Virus record (IMG/VR): IMGVR_UViG_3300027607_000007
Coordinates: 1 to 40,762 of that record
Direction: 5' to 3' (one strand)
DNA: 40,762 nt
DNA from: a virus
Position 1 is the first letter of the stretch, and each line of letters opens with the position of its first letter. Below, piece by piece: positions 7,497-14,850 of the stretch. The position numbers were made by a program, and so were the translations under genes. The notes beneath the pieces were generated by a model. It made no database searches and was not told the origin of the DNA. It saw only the letters and a list, made by a program, of their open reading frames with translations.

Positions 7497-7556
7497 ATGT
7501 CTGATCACTATTGGCTAACTAAACCCAGCTTGAGCGTATCCAACAATACTTCCCAC
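7497..7556 (+). mobile_element. IS5-family transposase remnant (5' end only)
   Basis: Downstream of a strong AGGAGG the frame begins MSDHYWLTK. After restoring one missing base it continues TQLERIQQYFP, which is the typical N-terminus of IS5-group (IS427-like) transposase OrfA proteins. The similarity stops after about 20 codons. The element is therefore frameshifted and truncated and cannot be active. Flanking inverted repeats were not found. Confidence 0.5.
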
Positions 7557-7674
7557 GATCTCGTGGAATTCGGTTCAATTTCGCTCTTTTTATGGCAACC
7601 CTTCACGCCGCAGTGTGGTGGTGCGGCTGATGACAAGCGCCCAAAAGGGGCGAAGTGAATTGGATTCTTGAACA

Positions 7675-7869
7675 GCTAATGGCCTGGATCGTGGAAATCC
7701 TGCACATTACGGCTTCATCAATCGCCAGCACTTTCAACGAAAGTTCGACATCTTCGAACCGCACGCTGTAATCGATTTTCGGCAGTACCAGAAAAGGAAC
7801 CCCGGCGCGATGGAATACGACAGAAGCCGAAAGGCATATATCGCCAGATCGAAGGCGAGTTCTAACTCT
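7675..7869 (+). pseudogene. Fragment of WYL-type HTH regulator
   Basis: In this frame, which opens directly after an in-frame TGA, the stretch around 7723-7842 reads FQRKFDIFEPHAVIDFRQYQ, then PGAMEYDRSRKAYIA. This fits the conserved N-terminal HTH of WYL-domain transcriptional regulators, where an R/L-x-x-RF-x-IS-x-PQAS-x-D pattern is followed by YDRS-x-K-x-Y. There is no start codon in place and the WYL domain is absent, so it is a remnant. Confidence 0.45.
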
Positions 7870-7889
7870 AAGCTTATGTGCTATTCTAT

Positions 7890-7936
7890 TGGAACCCAGA
7901 AATTGAAATTTCCGTTTTGGGTTCCAATTGGGTTCC
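7890..7936. repeat. GGAACCC/GGGTTCC cluster, left copy
   Basis: This block contains GGAACCC, an inverted GGGTTCC and a further GGGTTCC. The same arrangement, with one additional base and few changes, recurs at 8147-8196 on the other side of the tRNA scar. It is a candidate arm-type integrase binding region or the relic of a former integrase leader. Confidence 0.5.
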
Positions 7937-8064
7937 ACAACATCTCATCTCGCCACATAGCACGACAGCGGTCAGTACACTCAATTGCCTTTTAATCCGC
8001 AGTTATCTGCGATAAATATATGCCCACTGTAGTTCCGCATAGTGGGCAATAATGATCGCAAAAC

Positions 8065-8111
8065 GACTTTTAATCAGTAGGTCCAGGGTTCGAACCCCTG
8101 TCGGCTCACCA
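8065..8111 (+). other. Attachment-site scar: 3' half of tRNA-Lys(UUU)
   Basis: The sequence reads as the anticodon loop (CTTTTAA), variable region, a perfect T-arm (CAGGG TTCGAAC CCCTG), the 3' acceptor strand TCGGCTC, discriminator A and CCA. No matching 5' half (GAGCCGA acceptor, D-arm) is present upstream and the 5' side of the anticodon stem does not pair. It is therefore an att duplication left by integration at a tRNA-Lys gene, not a functional tRNA. It lies 98 bases upstream of the integrase start. Confidence 0.8.
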
Positions 8112-8146
8112 AAAAATCCTAAAAATACAATCACTTATGACAGCTC

Positions 8147-8196
8147 TGGAACCCAGAGATTGACACCTCTTGTGTTTTGGGTTCCGAATTGGGTCC
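8147..8196. repeat. GGAACCC/GGGTTCC cluster, right copy
   Basis: This is the near-copy of 7890-7936: GGAACCC, then inverted GGGTTCC and GGGTCCC. It lies between the tRNA scar and the integrase start, the usual location of arm-type sites. Confidence 0.5.
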
Positions 8197-8209
8197 CGGA
8201 GGTGTCACT

Positions 8210-9493
8210 TTGGAAACCCTAAGAATGACGGATCGCTGGCTTCAAGCGCTAAGACCGTCGAAAGAACGTCGAGAGTTTGCTGATAGCATTTGCCCCGGCC
8301 TTCGTCTGCGTGTCGGAGCACGTTCGATGGTTTGGTCAGCGTTGGTACGCGGTCCTGATGGTCGTAAGCGCATCGCGCTCGGAAGTTATCCTAAGGTCAC
8401 ATTACAGACCGCCCGGCAACTGGTTGATGAGGCAAACGAGGTGGCCAAGACAAGCACCACTTCTGCCACCAAAGAAATCGGCAAGCAGGGCAGCGTCCGC
8501 GACCTCTTCAATTTTGTGGTGACACAAATGCGATCGGAGGGCGTATCCACGGTCGATCAATATGAGGCCTACCTCATCAACCGCGCTGATAGCGCATTGA
8601 ATGTGATCGGTGTAGACGACAGCGGCGTTGATCTTCCCGCGAACCAGATTACGCCCGATGATGTGACCCGCTGGTTGCGCGGCTTTCATGAAATCGGCGC
8701 CCTCACCGGCCATCCACGCGCTTATCTGTCCGCCGCTTTTGGACGCGGACTTTCTGCGGATTACGATCCGACGAACCCAAACCCTGAAATCCGGTTCAAC
8801 CTGGCGTCAAACCCGGTCACACACGTGGGCGGCAAGATGAAAGGCAGGCCCAGGAATCGAGCGCTCACGATAAACGAACTGACTGCCTTTTGGCACGGCT
8901 TCTCGGGACGCGGTGTCAGCCCTTCAATGAAACTATTGTTTCGTCTCATTATAAGTATGGGTGGCGTTCGGATCACTGAAATCGTTCGTTGCGAGAAATC
9001 TTGGTTCGAAACACGCGAGAAACGGCTTTGGCTCGCCCTGCCGCGCACCAAAAACGATCACCCCCACGATTTGCCGCTAACCAAGATGGCGAACGCTGTG
9101 CACTCCGCCGCCGTTCAAATTTCCGATCCCGCGAGCAACTTTCTGTTTCCGAAGCACCACAAGCCAGGCGAACCGCAGACGCTCAACAGCATCAGCCAGG
9201 CAACAAGAAAGTGGTGCGATAGACATGAGGCATCACGGTTTCAGCCCCGCGACATTCGTCGCACCTTTAAAACCTTATTGATTGAAAGAAACCCAAGCCT
9301 CAATCGCGACTGGATCGACGTATGGCATAATCACGGACGTGCGGCAGACGTCGCGCGCAAGCACTATGACCGCGCTGAATACACCGAAGTTAAGAAGGCC
9401 ATCGCCAAGGCAATCGATGATCTTTTGATCGAAATTCAAGATAGGAGATGCGTTGATGTCGCGACGCAGGAGTCGAGGGACAATCAGTATTAA
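8210..9493 (+). CDS. int: P4-type tyrosine integrase (DUF4102 arm-binding domain)
   Basis: This integrase of about 427 residues has an N-terminal DUF4102-type arm-binding domain (ADSICPGLRLRVGARSMVWS, then GRKRIALGSYPKVTLQTAR), a central SAM-like domain, and a C-terminal catalytic domain. The catalytic Arg is in SMGGVRITEIV, the Lys in RTKNDHP, the Arg of the second box in RDIRRTF, and the Tyr in ARKHYDRAEY. I prefer the TTG at 8210 because GGAGG lies seven bases upstream; an ATG at 8225 is also possible. It starts just after a tRNA-Lys scar, which is the typical target of this family. It would integrate and excise the element to its right. Confidence 0.9.
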   Translation: METLRMTDRWLQALRPSKERREFADSICPGLRLRVGARSMVWSALVRGPDGRKRIALGSYPKVTLQTARQLVDEANEVAKTSTTSATKEIGKQGSVRDLFNFVVTQMRSEGVSTVDQYEAYLINRADSALNVIGVDDSGVDLPANQITPDDVTRWLRGFHEIGALTGHPRAYLSAAFGRGLSADYDPTNPNPEIRFNLASNPVTHVGGKMKGRPRNRALTINELTAFWHGFSGRGVSPSMKLLFRLIISMGGVRITEIVRCEKSWFETREKRLWLALPRTKNDHPHDLPLTKMANAVHSAAVQISDPASNFLFPKHHKPGEPQTLNSISQATRKWCDRHEASRFQPRDIRRTFKTLLIERNPSLNRDWIDVWHNHGRAADVARKHYDRAEYTEVKKAIAKAIDDLLIEIQDRRCVDVATQESRDNQY

Positions 9494-9683
9494 AATCGCT
9501 CTTGAAAAGCTCGGTAACGGACGAGCGGGCGCCGTCCAGGTTATGCGCGAAGCGAAGATTGGATCACCGGAATACAAATGCGCTGGATATGTCGCCGACG
9601 CAATTGATGATCTTGCCGAAAAGCTCACTGGTGATCGCACTCATTTCCATACTCGGCCAGCTTCAACAGCGCCAAAGGGCTGA
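9456..9683 (+). CDS. Small hypothetical protein following integrase
   Basis: This 75-residue basic protein overlaps the integrase 3' end by 38 bases, with TAGGAG about nine bases before the ATG. The conserved-looking part is KIGSPEYKCAGYVADAIDDL. It could be an accessory recombination factor, judging only by position and size. Confidence 0.5.
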   Translation: MSRRRSRGTISIKIALEKLGNGRAGAVQVMREAKIGSPEYKCAGYVADAIDDLAEKLTGDRTHFHTRPASTAPKG

Positions 9684-9702
9684 CCAGATCACGTCATTTC
9701 CG

Positions 9703-9975
9703 CTAGAATAATCGCAATAGAATAGGCACCATTTGAAAGACGGTGCCCCCAGAGATGCAAATTAGACCTCTCTTTGCCCACCTGGAAGAAGCGAGTAGAT
9801 TCTGAACCAGCGGCAGTTTCAAATTTTCCTCGTCATTGTCTCCCGCCCACCTAGGAACCCCGATTCTTATTGCGTCGGCTGGACGTAGTATAACCGCCCA
9901 AGCAGTGACAACCGCCCCCACCAATGTGAGCAAGAGCCCAACAAGAACGGTCAAGTCGGCTAAGTTCTCAGACAC
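9703..9975 (-). CDS. Small two-helix membrane protein
   Basis: This 90-residue protein has a GTG start with GAGGAG seven bases upstream. Residues ~8-30 form a clear membrane helix (LTVLVGLLLTLVGAVVTAWA). A second hydrophobic stretch is at the C-terminus (ICISGGTVFQMVPILL). It follows the 59-residue gene by 12 bases in the same operon. Function is not recognised. Confidence 0.6.
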   Translation of the reverse strand: MSENLADLTVLVGLLLTLVGAVVTAWAVILRPADAIRIGVPRWAGDNDEENLKLPLVQNLLASSRWAKRGLICISGGTVFQMVPILLRLF

Positions 9976-9987
9976 TTTTCCGCTCCT

Positions 9988-10167
9988 CTAGTCCCAATCT
10001 TCGCGCCCAGCAATCTGGTTGGCCTGCTGAGCAAGTGCCTGTTTCTGATCGTCAGGAAACGTGTCCCACATCCCCTGCACTTCTTCGCTTATATAGTTGC
10101 GCCAATCATGCACCTTGCCAGCGCTGCTCCAATCGGGCTTTTCCCAATTTTTCGGCGTCCCTTCCAC
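9988..10167 (-). CDS. 59-residue hypothetical protein
   Basis: This small gene has a GTG start with AAGGAG nine bases upstream, inside a repeated ribosome-binding block seen at four places in this segment. The product is rich in Trp and charged residues (DWRNYISEEVQGMWDTFPDD) and ends GREDWD. The composition and the excellent start signal argue that it is real. It sits between the 110-residue gene and the membrane protein, all leftward. Function is unknown. Confidence 0.6.
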   Translation of the reverse strand: MEGTPKNWEKPDWSSAGKVHDWRNYISEEVQGMWDTFPDDQKQALAQQANQIAGREDWD

Positions 10168-10172
10168 GGCCC

Positions 10173-10190
10173 CGGCTCCTTACATGTCAC
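10173..10190 (-). promoter_or_regulatory. Repeated ribosome-binding block, copy 1
   Basis: On the minus strand it reads GTGACATGTAAGGAGCCG. It directly precedes the GTG start of the 59-residue gene. Related blocks lie at 11403, 12135 and 13118. Confidence 0.6.
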
Positions 10191-10624
10191 GTTTGGTTTC
10201 CTGAATTTCACGGATCAGCTGACCCCAAATAGACGCCCTGACCACCACACGAGCACCGCACAGAATGCGATTAGAATTACGAGGGCGACGAAAATTCTTT
10301 TGTCACTCGAGGTTATGAAGTCGGGTCTCTTTTTTCGCATCGTCTCAAGAACGTCTTCCCGGCTGAATACGCAAACACTGTGAGGTTTCCCAATCGCATT
10401 ATCGCCACTTGATTCAATTCGCTGGCGAAGCATATAAGGGCTTCTACTTAGTACCCGCCCGACATGATGATCATTTGGTGATCCGCATCTCCTGATGATC
10501 GCATGCAAAACGGTCTTTGCAGCAATAACAGACGCATGGTTTCCCAACCACTACCCCACTAACGTGCGTCAATACTAGATACCTTTCTCCCGGCACGCAG
10601 CTGTCGGGATTTTCTTTTGACCGT
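10174..10624. repeat. ~450-bp duplicated module, copy 1
   Basis: This block is repeated at 12136-12586 with roughly 90 percent identity by eye. It carries the 110-residue gene, its upstream region with a hairpin followed by TTTTCTTTT, and the repeated ribosome-binding block at its left end. Each copy is followed by a different leftward gene. Confidence 0.85.
10215..10547 (-). CDS. 110-residue membrane-anchored protein, copy 1
   Basis: The soluble N-terminal ~80 residues include SPYMLRQRIESSGDNAIGKP and a helix EDVLETMRKKRPDF. The C-terminus is one membrane helix (IFVALVILIAFCAVLVWWSG). The start is a TTG; no better start is available near it. A paralogue with the same length lies at 12177-12509. 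Conservation of the reading frame in both copies supports it being a gene. Function is not recognised. Confidence 0.6.
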   Translation of the reverse strand: MGNHASVIAAKTVLHAIIRRCGSPNDHHVGRVLSRSPYMLRQRIESSGDNAIGKPHSVCVFSREDVLETMRKKRPDFITSSDKRIFVALVILIAFCAVLVWWSGRLFGVS

Positions 10625-10708
10625 CCAGTTTCCCAAGAGTCACACAAAAAATTCGGACGCCGGCCGCGAAGAACGACCGCAATTAGCACCCCGTGCTCCG
10701 CCTTCTGC

Positions 10709-11209
10709 CTAGACAGCTACCGATAGAGAACCCCAAGCATCGAGCAATGTGTCGACATACTTCTTCGTGGCCGGGTCAGAGGTCAAAATGGGAAAGTCAC
10801 GATCTTCAGGCAGCTTTTCTGCGTCAGCGCAGCGACGCTGTATCAGCCACTGGCCATTTTGCTTTGCAAAGGTGTCCTTGTAGAGACCCGTCATAATAAC
10901 CCGGTACCCGTTTCGCGTTGCCACCGTCACAACCGTTGTGCATTGCCCTTGCGCACTTAACCCATCGTCAGAAGTTTTAAATAGGGGTGACGCTGTAATG
11001 TGGCGGGTGCCCAATTGGGCGTGTACCTGAGCGTAGGCAGCGAGCTTTTCTCGTCCAACGATTTGCGTTTGACCCATCTGAAAAGCGCCGTTTTCAGTGA
11101 AAGTAGCCGCCCAACCCGCCGGGTCATGCGCATCAATGGTCAGCGTGTATCGGGCCATCAGGTCCAGAATTTCAAATCTGTCGATGCACGCTTGAAGGTT
11201 CATAGGCAT
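10709..11209 (-). CDS. SnoaL-like (NTF2 fold) protein
   Basis: This 166-residue protein has the SnoaL_4/NTF2-like pattern: an N-terminal helical pair with RFEILDLMARYTLTIDAHDP, then WAATFTENGAF, an IVGREKLAAYA helix, an RHITASP strand, and late strands GYRVIMTGLYKDTFAKQNGQ and WLIQRRC. Members act as isomerases, dehydratases or hydroxylases on small molecules, or as non-catalytic binding domains; the substrate cannot be told. GAGGAG lies five bases before the ATG. It is located between the two copies of the duplicated module, which suggests cargo status. Confidence 0.8.
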   Translation of the reverse strand: MPMNLQACIDRFEILDLMARYTLTIDAHDPAGWAATFTENGAFQMGQTQIVGREKLAAYAQVHAQLGTRHITASPLFKTSDDGLSAQGQCTTVVTVATRNGYRVIMTGLYKDTFAKQNGQWLIQRRCADAEKLPEDRDFPILTSDPATKKYVDTLLDAWGSLSVAV

Positions 11210-11456
11210 CTCGACTCCTCTATTTACCCGGTGTTAATCGGAATCATTCACGTTACAGTTGCAAGCATGAAGTTGGTATCCACGCAGTCTTACCCCTCCA
11301 CTTGAAGGCTGCGTGGACTCCTTAGATTTGTGTGACATTTATCGACCACAAAAGATCTTGTGTTGCGTTTCACGCCGATTTTGAAACACAAAACCAGCGG
11401 TCCGGCTCCTTATGAGTCACAAGAGACTGTCAGTTGTTCAAACTGGGCTTGTACAG
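11210..11456. other. Intergenic region with third ribosome-binding block
   Basis: This 247-base interval holds the block GTGACTCATAAGGAGCCG (minus strand, 11403-11420). No convincing gene follows it: a short frame of about 33 codons is open but its start is not well placed. It may be the remains of a small gene. Confidence 0.4.
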
Positions 11457-12056
11457 TCAGCACATATAATACCGACAACTGGCACCAAGTTCGATCAATC
11501 GCGCCTTAACCATTCGAAGGTTTTTAAGCACGCGTTTTCGTTTCTTTTCTTTCACTCCTGATATCGGCTCCGAAAACCTAATTTCTGCGCCTGAAACCCA
11601 GTCCATGTAATTCATCTCGAAACGACCCAGAGTTCGGTAATTGATGGCCTTTTGCACAGACTCATCATCCAAAAACACCAAAAGAGACTTTTTTGATTGA
11701 GTTCCAAGAATGACAGTCTGAAACAATGAAGTAGCTATTCCATGGTTTAGACTTGAGACTACGGTGCAATACGCATAGTTATCTATAAACGCCAAGGTCG
11801 GCCTACTGCCATAGAATAAGCTATATCCGTCTTTCAGCTCTTCAATTACTTCTTTTGATGCCTTGGCGTTTGTGAGAGCACCGCAAAGTCGCGCGACGAT
11901 TTCTGCAATGGGTGAGTGGTCACCCATAAATCGATCATACATTGCTTCGGACTGCTCCACCTCTTGATGCTCGCGTCCTGTTCTTTCGAGCTGACCAAGA
12001 CTCGCGGTGGCAGACGTTGCAACAACGTAGATGGTAACAAGTACTCGCAACAACAT
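11457..12056 (-). CDS. Secreted protein of unknown function
   Basis: This 199-residue protein has an N-terminal signal peptide (MLLRVLVTIYVVATSATASL). The mature part is mixed alpha/beta with a Cys pair candidate (C in RLCGAL, YCTVV, and C-terminal CRYYMC). A basic stretch KEKKRKRVLKNLR lies near the C-terminus. GGAG precedes the ATG by nine bases. It follows the second copy of the duplicated module. No family is recognised. Confidence 0.6.
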   Translation of the reverse strand: MLLRVLVTIYVVATSATASLGQLERTGREHQEVEQSEAMYDRFMGDHSPIAEIVARLCGALTNAKASKEVIEELKDGYSLFYGSRPTLAFIDNYAYCTVVSSLNHGIATSLFQTVILGTQSKKSLLVFLDDESVQKAINYRTLGRFEMNYMDWVSGAEIRFSEPISGVKEKKRKRVLKNLRMVKARLIELGASCRYYMC

Positions 12057-12134
12057 ATTTTATTCTCCGACAACAAAATCAAAATATTGATTATCTTTAC
12101 GTTCTTGCCTCCTGCCTACATTTTTTCGCTCCAC

Positions 12135-12152
12135 GGGCTCCTTATGTGTCAC
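12135..12152 (-). promoter_or_regulatory. Repeated ribosome-binding block, copy 3
   Basis: On the minus strand it reads GTGACACATAAGGAGCCC. A GTG follows immediately and opens a frame of 24 codons that ends just before the secreted-protein gene at 12056, so it could drive a short leader peptide coupled to that gene. Confidence 0.5.
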
Positions 12153-12586
12153 GTTTGGTTTCCTGAATTTCACGGATTAGCTGACCCCAAATAGCCGCCC
12201 CGACCACCACACGAGCACCGCACAGAACGCGATTAGAATTGCAAGTGCGAGGAAATTTCTTTTGTCACGCGGAGTGATGAATTCGGGTCTCTTTTTTCGC
12301 ATCGTTTCAAAAACGTCTTCCTGGCTGAATACGCAAACACTGTGAGGTTTTCCAATCGCATTATCGCCACTTGATTCAATTCGCTGGCGAAGCATATAAG
12401 GGCTTCTACTTAGTACCCGCCCGACATGATGATCATTTGGTGATCGGCATCTCCTGATGATCGCATGCACAACGGTCTTTGTAGCAACAACAGGCGCATG
12501 GTTTCCCAACCACTACCCACTACATGCGTCAAAACTGAATACCTTTCTCCCGGCACGCCACTGTCGGGATTTTCTTTTTTGACCCT
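12136..12586. repeat. ~450-bp duplicated module, copy 2
   Basis: This is the second copy of the block at 10174-10624, in the same orientation about 1.96 kb away. The two copies flank the SnoaL-like and secreted-protein genes as direct repeats. Confidence 0.85.
12177..12509 (-). CDS. 110-residue membrane-anchored protein, copy 2
   Basis: This is the paralogue of the gene at 10215-10547, identical in length with about 15 substitutions. The C-terminal membrane helix (FLALAILIAFCAVLVWWSGR) and the central block SPYMLRQRIESSGDNAIGKP are retained. The start is again TTG. Function is unknown. Confidence 0.6.
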   Translation of the reverse strand: MGNHAPVVATKTVVHAIIRRCRSPNDHHVGRVLSRSPYMLRQRIESSGDNAIGKPHSVCVFSQEDVFETMRKKRPEFITPRDKRNFLALAILIAFCAVLVWWSGRLFGVS

Positions 12587-12603
12587 ACTCTATTGAAATG
12601 CAG

Positions 12604-12810
12604 TTAGTTCTTTGTATTCCGCTTTCTCAATACGGCACGCATTAACTCGCCAATACGGTCGAGTTCGGCTTTAAGCTTGCCAATTTCAATGTCTACTTCA
12701 GCTTCACTTTGGCACTTTGAACAGAGACGGTTTTTTGTCGGGAACACAGAAACACCGTTCTCTCCGTCGTTTTCGTAGGAAAATGCACCCAAACCGCACG
12801 ACTCCCTCAT
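12604..12810 (-). CDS. Small protein with CxxC and coiled coil
   Basis: This 68-residue protein has a CSKC motif near the middle, then a predicted coiled coil (IGKLKAELDRIGELMRAVLR). The single CxxC could bind metal in a dimer. It is coupled by an ATGA overlap to the upstream membrane-protein gene, so the two probably act together. No family is recognised. Confidence 0.6.
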   Translation of the reverse strand: MRESCGLGAFSYENDGENGVSVFPTKNRLCSKCQSEAEVDIEIGKLKAELDRIGELMRAVLRKRNTKN

Positions 12811-13163
12811 TTGGAACTACTATTTCGAAACAGCAACGTCAGGGCAAGATTGATCAGCCAGATTATGAGAAGGCTGACCGCAGCAGAGAGCGAAACAGCA
12901 CCTACGCTTAATTCCCGAGAATCCGGAATCGTTTGTAGATTTGCTTCGAGAACAATCGCAACGAAAACAGCGCTGCAGACCATTTTAATGAAGGACATTT
13001 TGAAAGCACGGTCTAAATTTCGAATGATTGCGACTATTACAAAAGCGAGTATCCACCTCAATGGATCGAGAAACATTCCTGCGAAGACCAACACCCAAAG
13101 CGTCACCAACACGGCTTCGGCTCCTTGTGAATCGCGTGTTCTTTCCGAAAACGTCTCGATCAT
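12807..13163 (-). CDS. Multi-helix membrane protein
   Basis: This 118-residue protein has four predicted membrane helices (VLVTLWVLVFAGMFL; WILAFVIVAII; MVCSAVFVAIVLEA; SLSAAVSLLIIWLINLALTL). The ATG at 13163 has AAGG upstream. A GTG at 13112 is preceded by the repeated block AAGGAGCC at 13118-13135 and may be the real start, which would remove 17 residues. It overlaps the next gene by four bases. Confidence 0.6.
   Translation of the reverse strand: MIETFSERTRDSQGAEAVLVTLWVLVFAGMFLDPLRWILAFVIVAIIRNLDRAFKMSFIKMVCSAVFVAIVLEANLQTIPDSRELSVGAVSLSAAVSLLIIWLINLALTLLFRNSSSK
13118..13135 (-). promoter_or_regulatory. Repeated ribosome-binding block, copy 4
   Basis: On the minus strand it reads GCGATTCACAAGGAGCCG, followed after a few bases by an in-frame GTG. 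The same AAGGAGCC-N6-GTG spacing is seen at the 59-residue gene (10167), which supports GTG 13112 as a start of the membrane protein. Confidence 0.45.
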
Positions 13164-13322
13164 TGTTTCAACCTTGGCCGTGATATCGCTCTGCCATGGC
13201 TCGGCTTTGCCACTTTTGATTGTTTAACGAGAGTTTACTATTTTCAGGGCTTATGATATTTGACAAGTGTTCTTTTTAGAAAGCGATAGCGTTTCTAGTC
13301 TATTTTATTGTTGGGGGATCCA

Positions 13323-14099
13323 ATGAAAAAGCACCTAATCGCCGGAGCTCTGGCAAGCCTGCTTTGCGCAGGGCCTGCCTTGGCAACACCCGTCTTCGTG
13401 CTTGACGGCAGTCAGGGCTGGGCCAATACAGACACCCGGCCCGGCGGCACAACATCAATAGAAAACGGACCGGGGAATGTCGGTGCATTGAAACTCAGCA
13501 CCAATGCGACGAACGCGGCCAAGGCAGAGGTCGGCATCTTCGGCAATTTCGGGACGGTCAGTAGTCTAATCAGCAACGGCTTCAGCATCAGCTACGACTG
13601 GTTCGATGTCTCCGGAACGGGTGTAGCAGCCCCTTCAATAAAGCTCGCGTTTTATAATGCGGGGTTTGCTGGGGACGGTTATGGGCAGCTTGTCTTCGAG
13701 CCCTATGCACAGGGGGCGAGTGCCACGAGTTACATCACACCCACTCAAGACGTCTGGAACACGACCACGGTCGATCTGAACAATGGCCGGAGTTGGAACA
13801 CGGGCATGTTCGGTGTAGGAAGTTCATTCGCGGGGCCACCGAACAATACCCTGGCCGAATGGCTGCCGCTGTTTGACTCAGCATTCCAAAATGCCCAACT
13901 CGTGGGCGTGTCGATCGGTTTGGGATCTTTTAATCCGTCTGAGATGGGCTTTGTCGATAATGTCAACATTTCCGGCACTCTTCTGGACGACAACTATGAT
14001 TTCAGCGTCGTCCCGGTGCCAGCTGCCCTGCCCCTGATGCTCACCGCACTGGGCTTCTTCGGAATTGGCGCTTGGCGGCGCTCGTCCAGGACCACCTGA
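13323..14099 (+). CDS. VPLPA-CTERM-like exported protein
   Basis: This 258-residue protein has a Sec signal peptide (KKHLIAGALASLLCAGPALA), a beta-rich domain resembling laminin-G or choice-of-anchor domains, and a C-terminal sorting signal: VPVPAALPLMLTALGFF, a short membrane helix, then an Arg-rich end (AWRRSSR). This tripartite tail is typical of VPLPA-CTERM proteins processed by an exosortase, so the product is likely a surface or matrix protein. GGGGGA precedes the ATG at 13323. TTGACA at 13260 could be a -35 element. A strong terminator follows. Confidence 0.8.
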   Translation: MKKHLIAGALASLLCAGPALATPVFVLDGSQGWANTDTRPGGTTSIENGPGNVGALKLSTNATNAAKAEVGIFGNFGTVSSLISNGFSISYDWFDVSGTGVAAPSIKLAFYNAGFAGDGYGQLVFEPYAQGASATSYITPTQDVWNTTTVDLNNGRSWNTGMFGVGSSFAGPPNNTLAEWLPLFDSAFQNAQLVGVSIGLGSFNPSEMGFVDNVNISGTLLDDNYDFSVVPVPAALPLMLTALGFFGIGAWRRSSRTT

Positions 14100-14127
14100 T
14101 GGCGATCAGCCAGATCCGGCCTGAAAA

Positions 14128-14166
14128 AACACAGCGCCCCGGCACATCCGCGCCGGGGTGTTTTTT
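14128..14166 (+). terminator. Rho-independent terminator after VPLPA-CTERM gene
   Basis: A CCCCGGC/GCCGGGG stem (14137-14143 with 14152-14158) is followed by TGTTTTTT. It lies 28 bases after the stop codon. Confidence 0.85.
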
Positions 14167-14180
14167 GTGGGACCGCTCCT

Positions 14181-14804
14181 CTATTTCTTCCGCATCTTTC
14201 CGGCTTTCTGCAGTTCAGCCGTCCAGTTGTTCCGCAATGTGACCAGCGAAATCCCATACTTTTTCGCTATCGAATTCATGCTCTGAGCAGGATCTTTGAC
14301 ATCCGCCAAGATCTGTTTCGCCTTGGCCGGTTCGTCCCGCTCCCATTTCTCGCGCTTCGGAATCGCACCGACCTGCTTTCCGGCTTTTCGCGCCGCCTCC
14401 ATTCCGGCCTTTGTCCGCTCTGAGGCAAGCTCGCTTTCCATCTGAGCGAATGACGCCATCATTCGGAACATCATGCGGCCATTGGCACTTTTGAAATCAA
14501 CCGGCTGATGAAGGCAGACCAATTCAATTTCGCGCTCTTCCAGCCAAGAAACGAATTGCTCCAGTTCGATTAGGTTCCGGCCCAAGCGGTCAAGCTTGGT
14601 CACCACGACCTTATCTCCCGGCTGAAGCGAGAATTTCAGCCATTTCAGCTGATCACGCTTCATGTTTTTCCCCGACTGCTTTTCCTCAAAGATTTCGTCG
14701 CAGCCGTATTCCTTCAGTGCCTGCAATTGATGCCGCAGATCCTGGTCCTCTGTGCTGACACGGGCATAACCCCAAGTCCGCGTCACATAGGGATATTTGT
14801 TCAA
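14181..14804 (-). CDS. Serine recombinase (resolvase/invertase family)
   Basis: This protein of about 207 residues has a complete resolvase N-terminal domain: catalytic Ser in GYARVSTEDQD (about residue 17), VVTKLDRLGRN, FRMMASFAQMESELASERT. A linker and a C-terminal HTH_7-type helix-turn-helix (MNSIAKKYGISLVTLRNNW) follow. Such enzymes catalyse inversion or resolution of short sites. The start is a TTG with a weak ribosome-binding site; a GTG seven codons later is an alternative. It diverges from the small-gene array, whose promoter region may hold its site. Confidence 0.9.
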   Translation of the reverse strand: MNKYPYVTRTWGYARVSTEDQDLRHQLQALKEYGCDEIFEEKQSGKNMKRDQLKWLKFSLQPGDKVVVTKLDRLGRNLIELEQFVSWLEEREIELVCLHQPVDFKSANGRMMFRMMASFAQMESELASERTKAGMEAARKAGKQVGAIPKREKWERDEPAKAKQILADVKDPAQSMNSIAKKYGISLVTLRNNWTAELQKAGKMRKK

Positions 14805-14850
14805 ATGATCGATTCCGAGCGAATTTCCTAACAGTTCTTAACTTTTATAA

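Noticed and set aside
7603-7938. Open frame of 111 residues on the minus strand
   Set aside because: It is antisense to the WYL-like fragment, has no ribosome-binding site and unusual composition; the plus-strand pattern is more meaningful.
8065-8111. Functional tRNA-Lys gene
   Set aside because: The 5' acceptor strand and D-arm are missing and the anticodon stem does not pair; only the 3' half is present.
10588-10618. Small RNA terminator on the plus strand in the duplicated module
   Set aside because: The stem is only about five pairs and no plus-strand promoter or gene is visible; noted only as part of the repeat.
10471-10689. Minus-strand open frame upstream of the 110-residue gene
   Set aside because: It is not kept in the second copy of the duplication because of small indels, whereas the 110-residue frame is kept in both.
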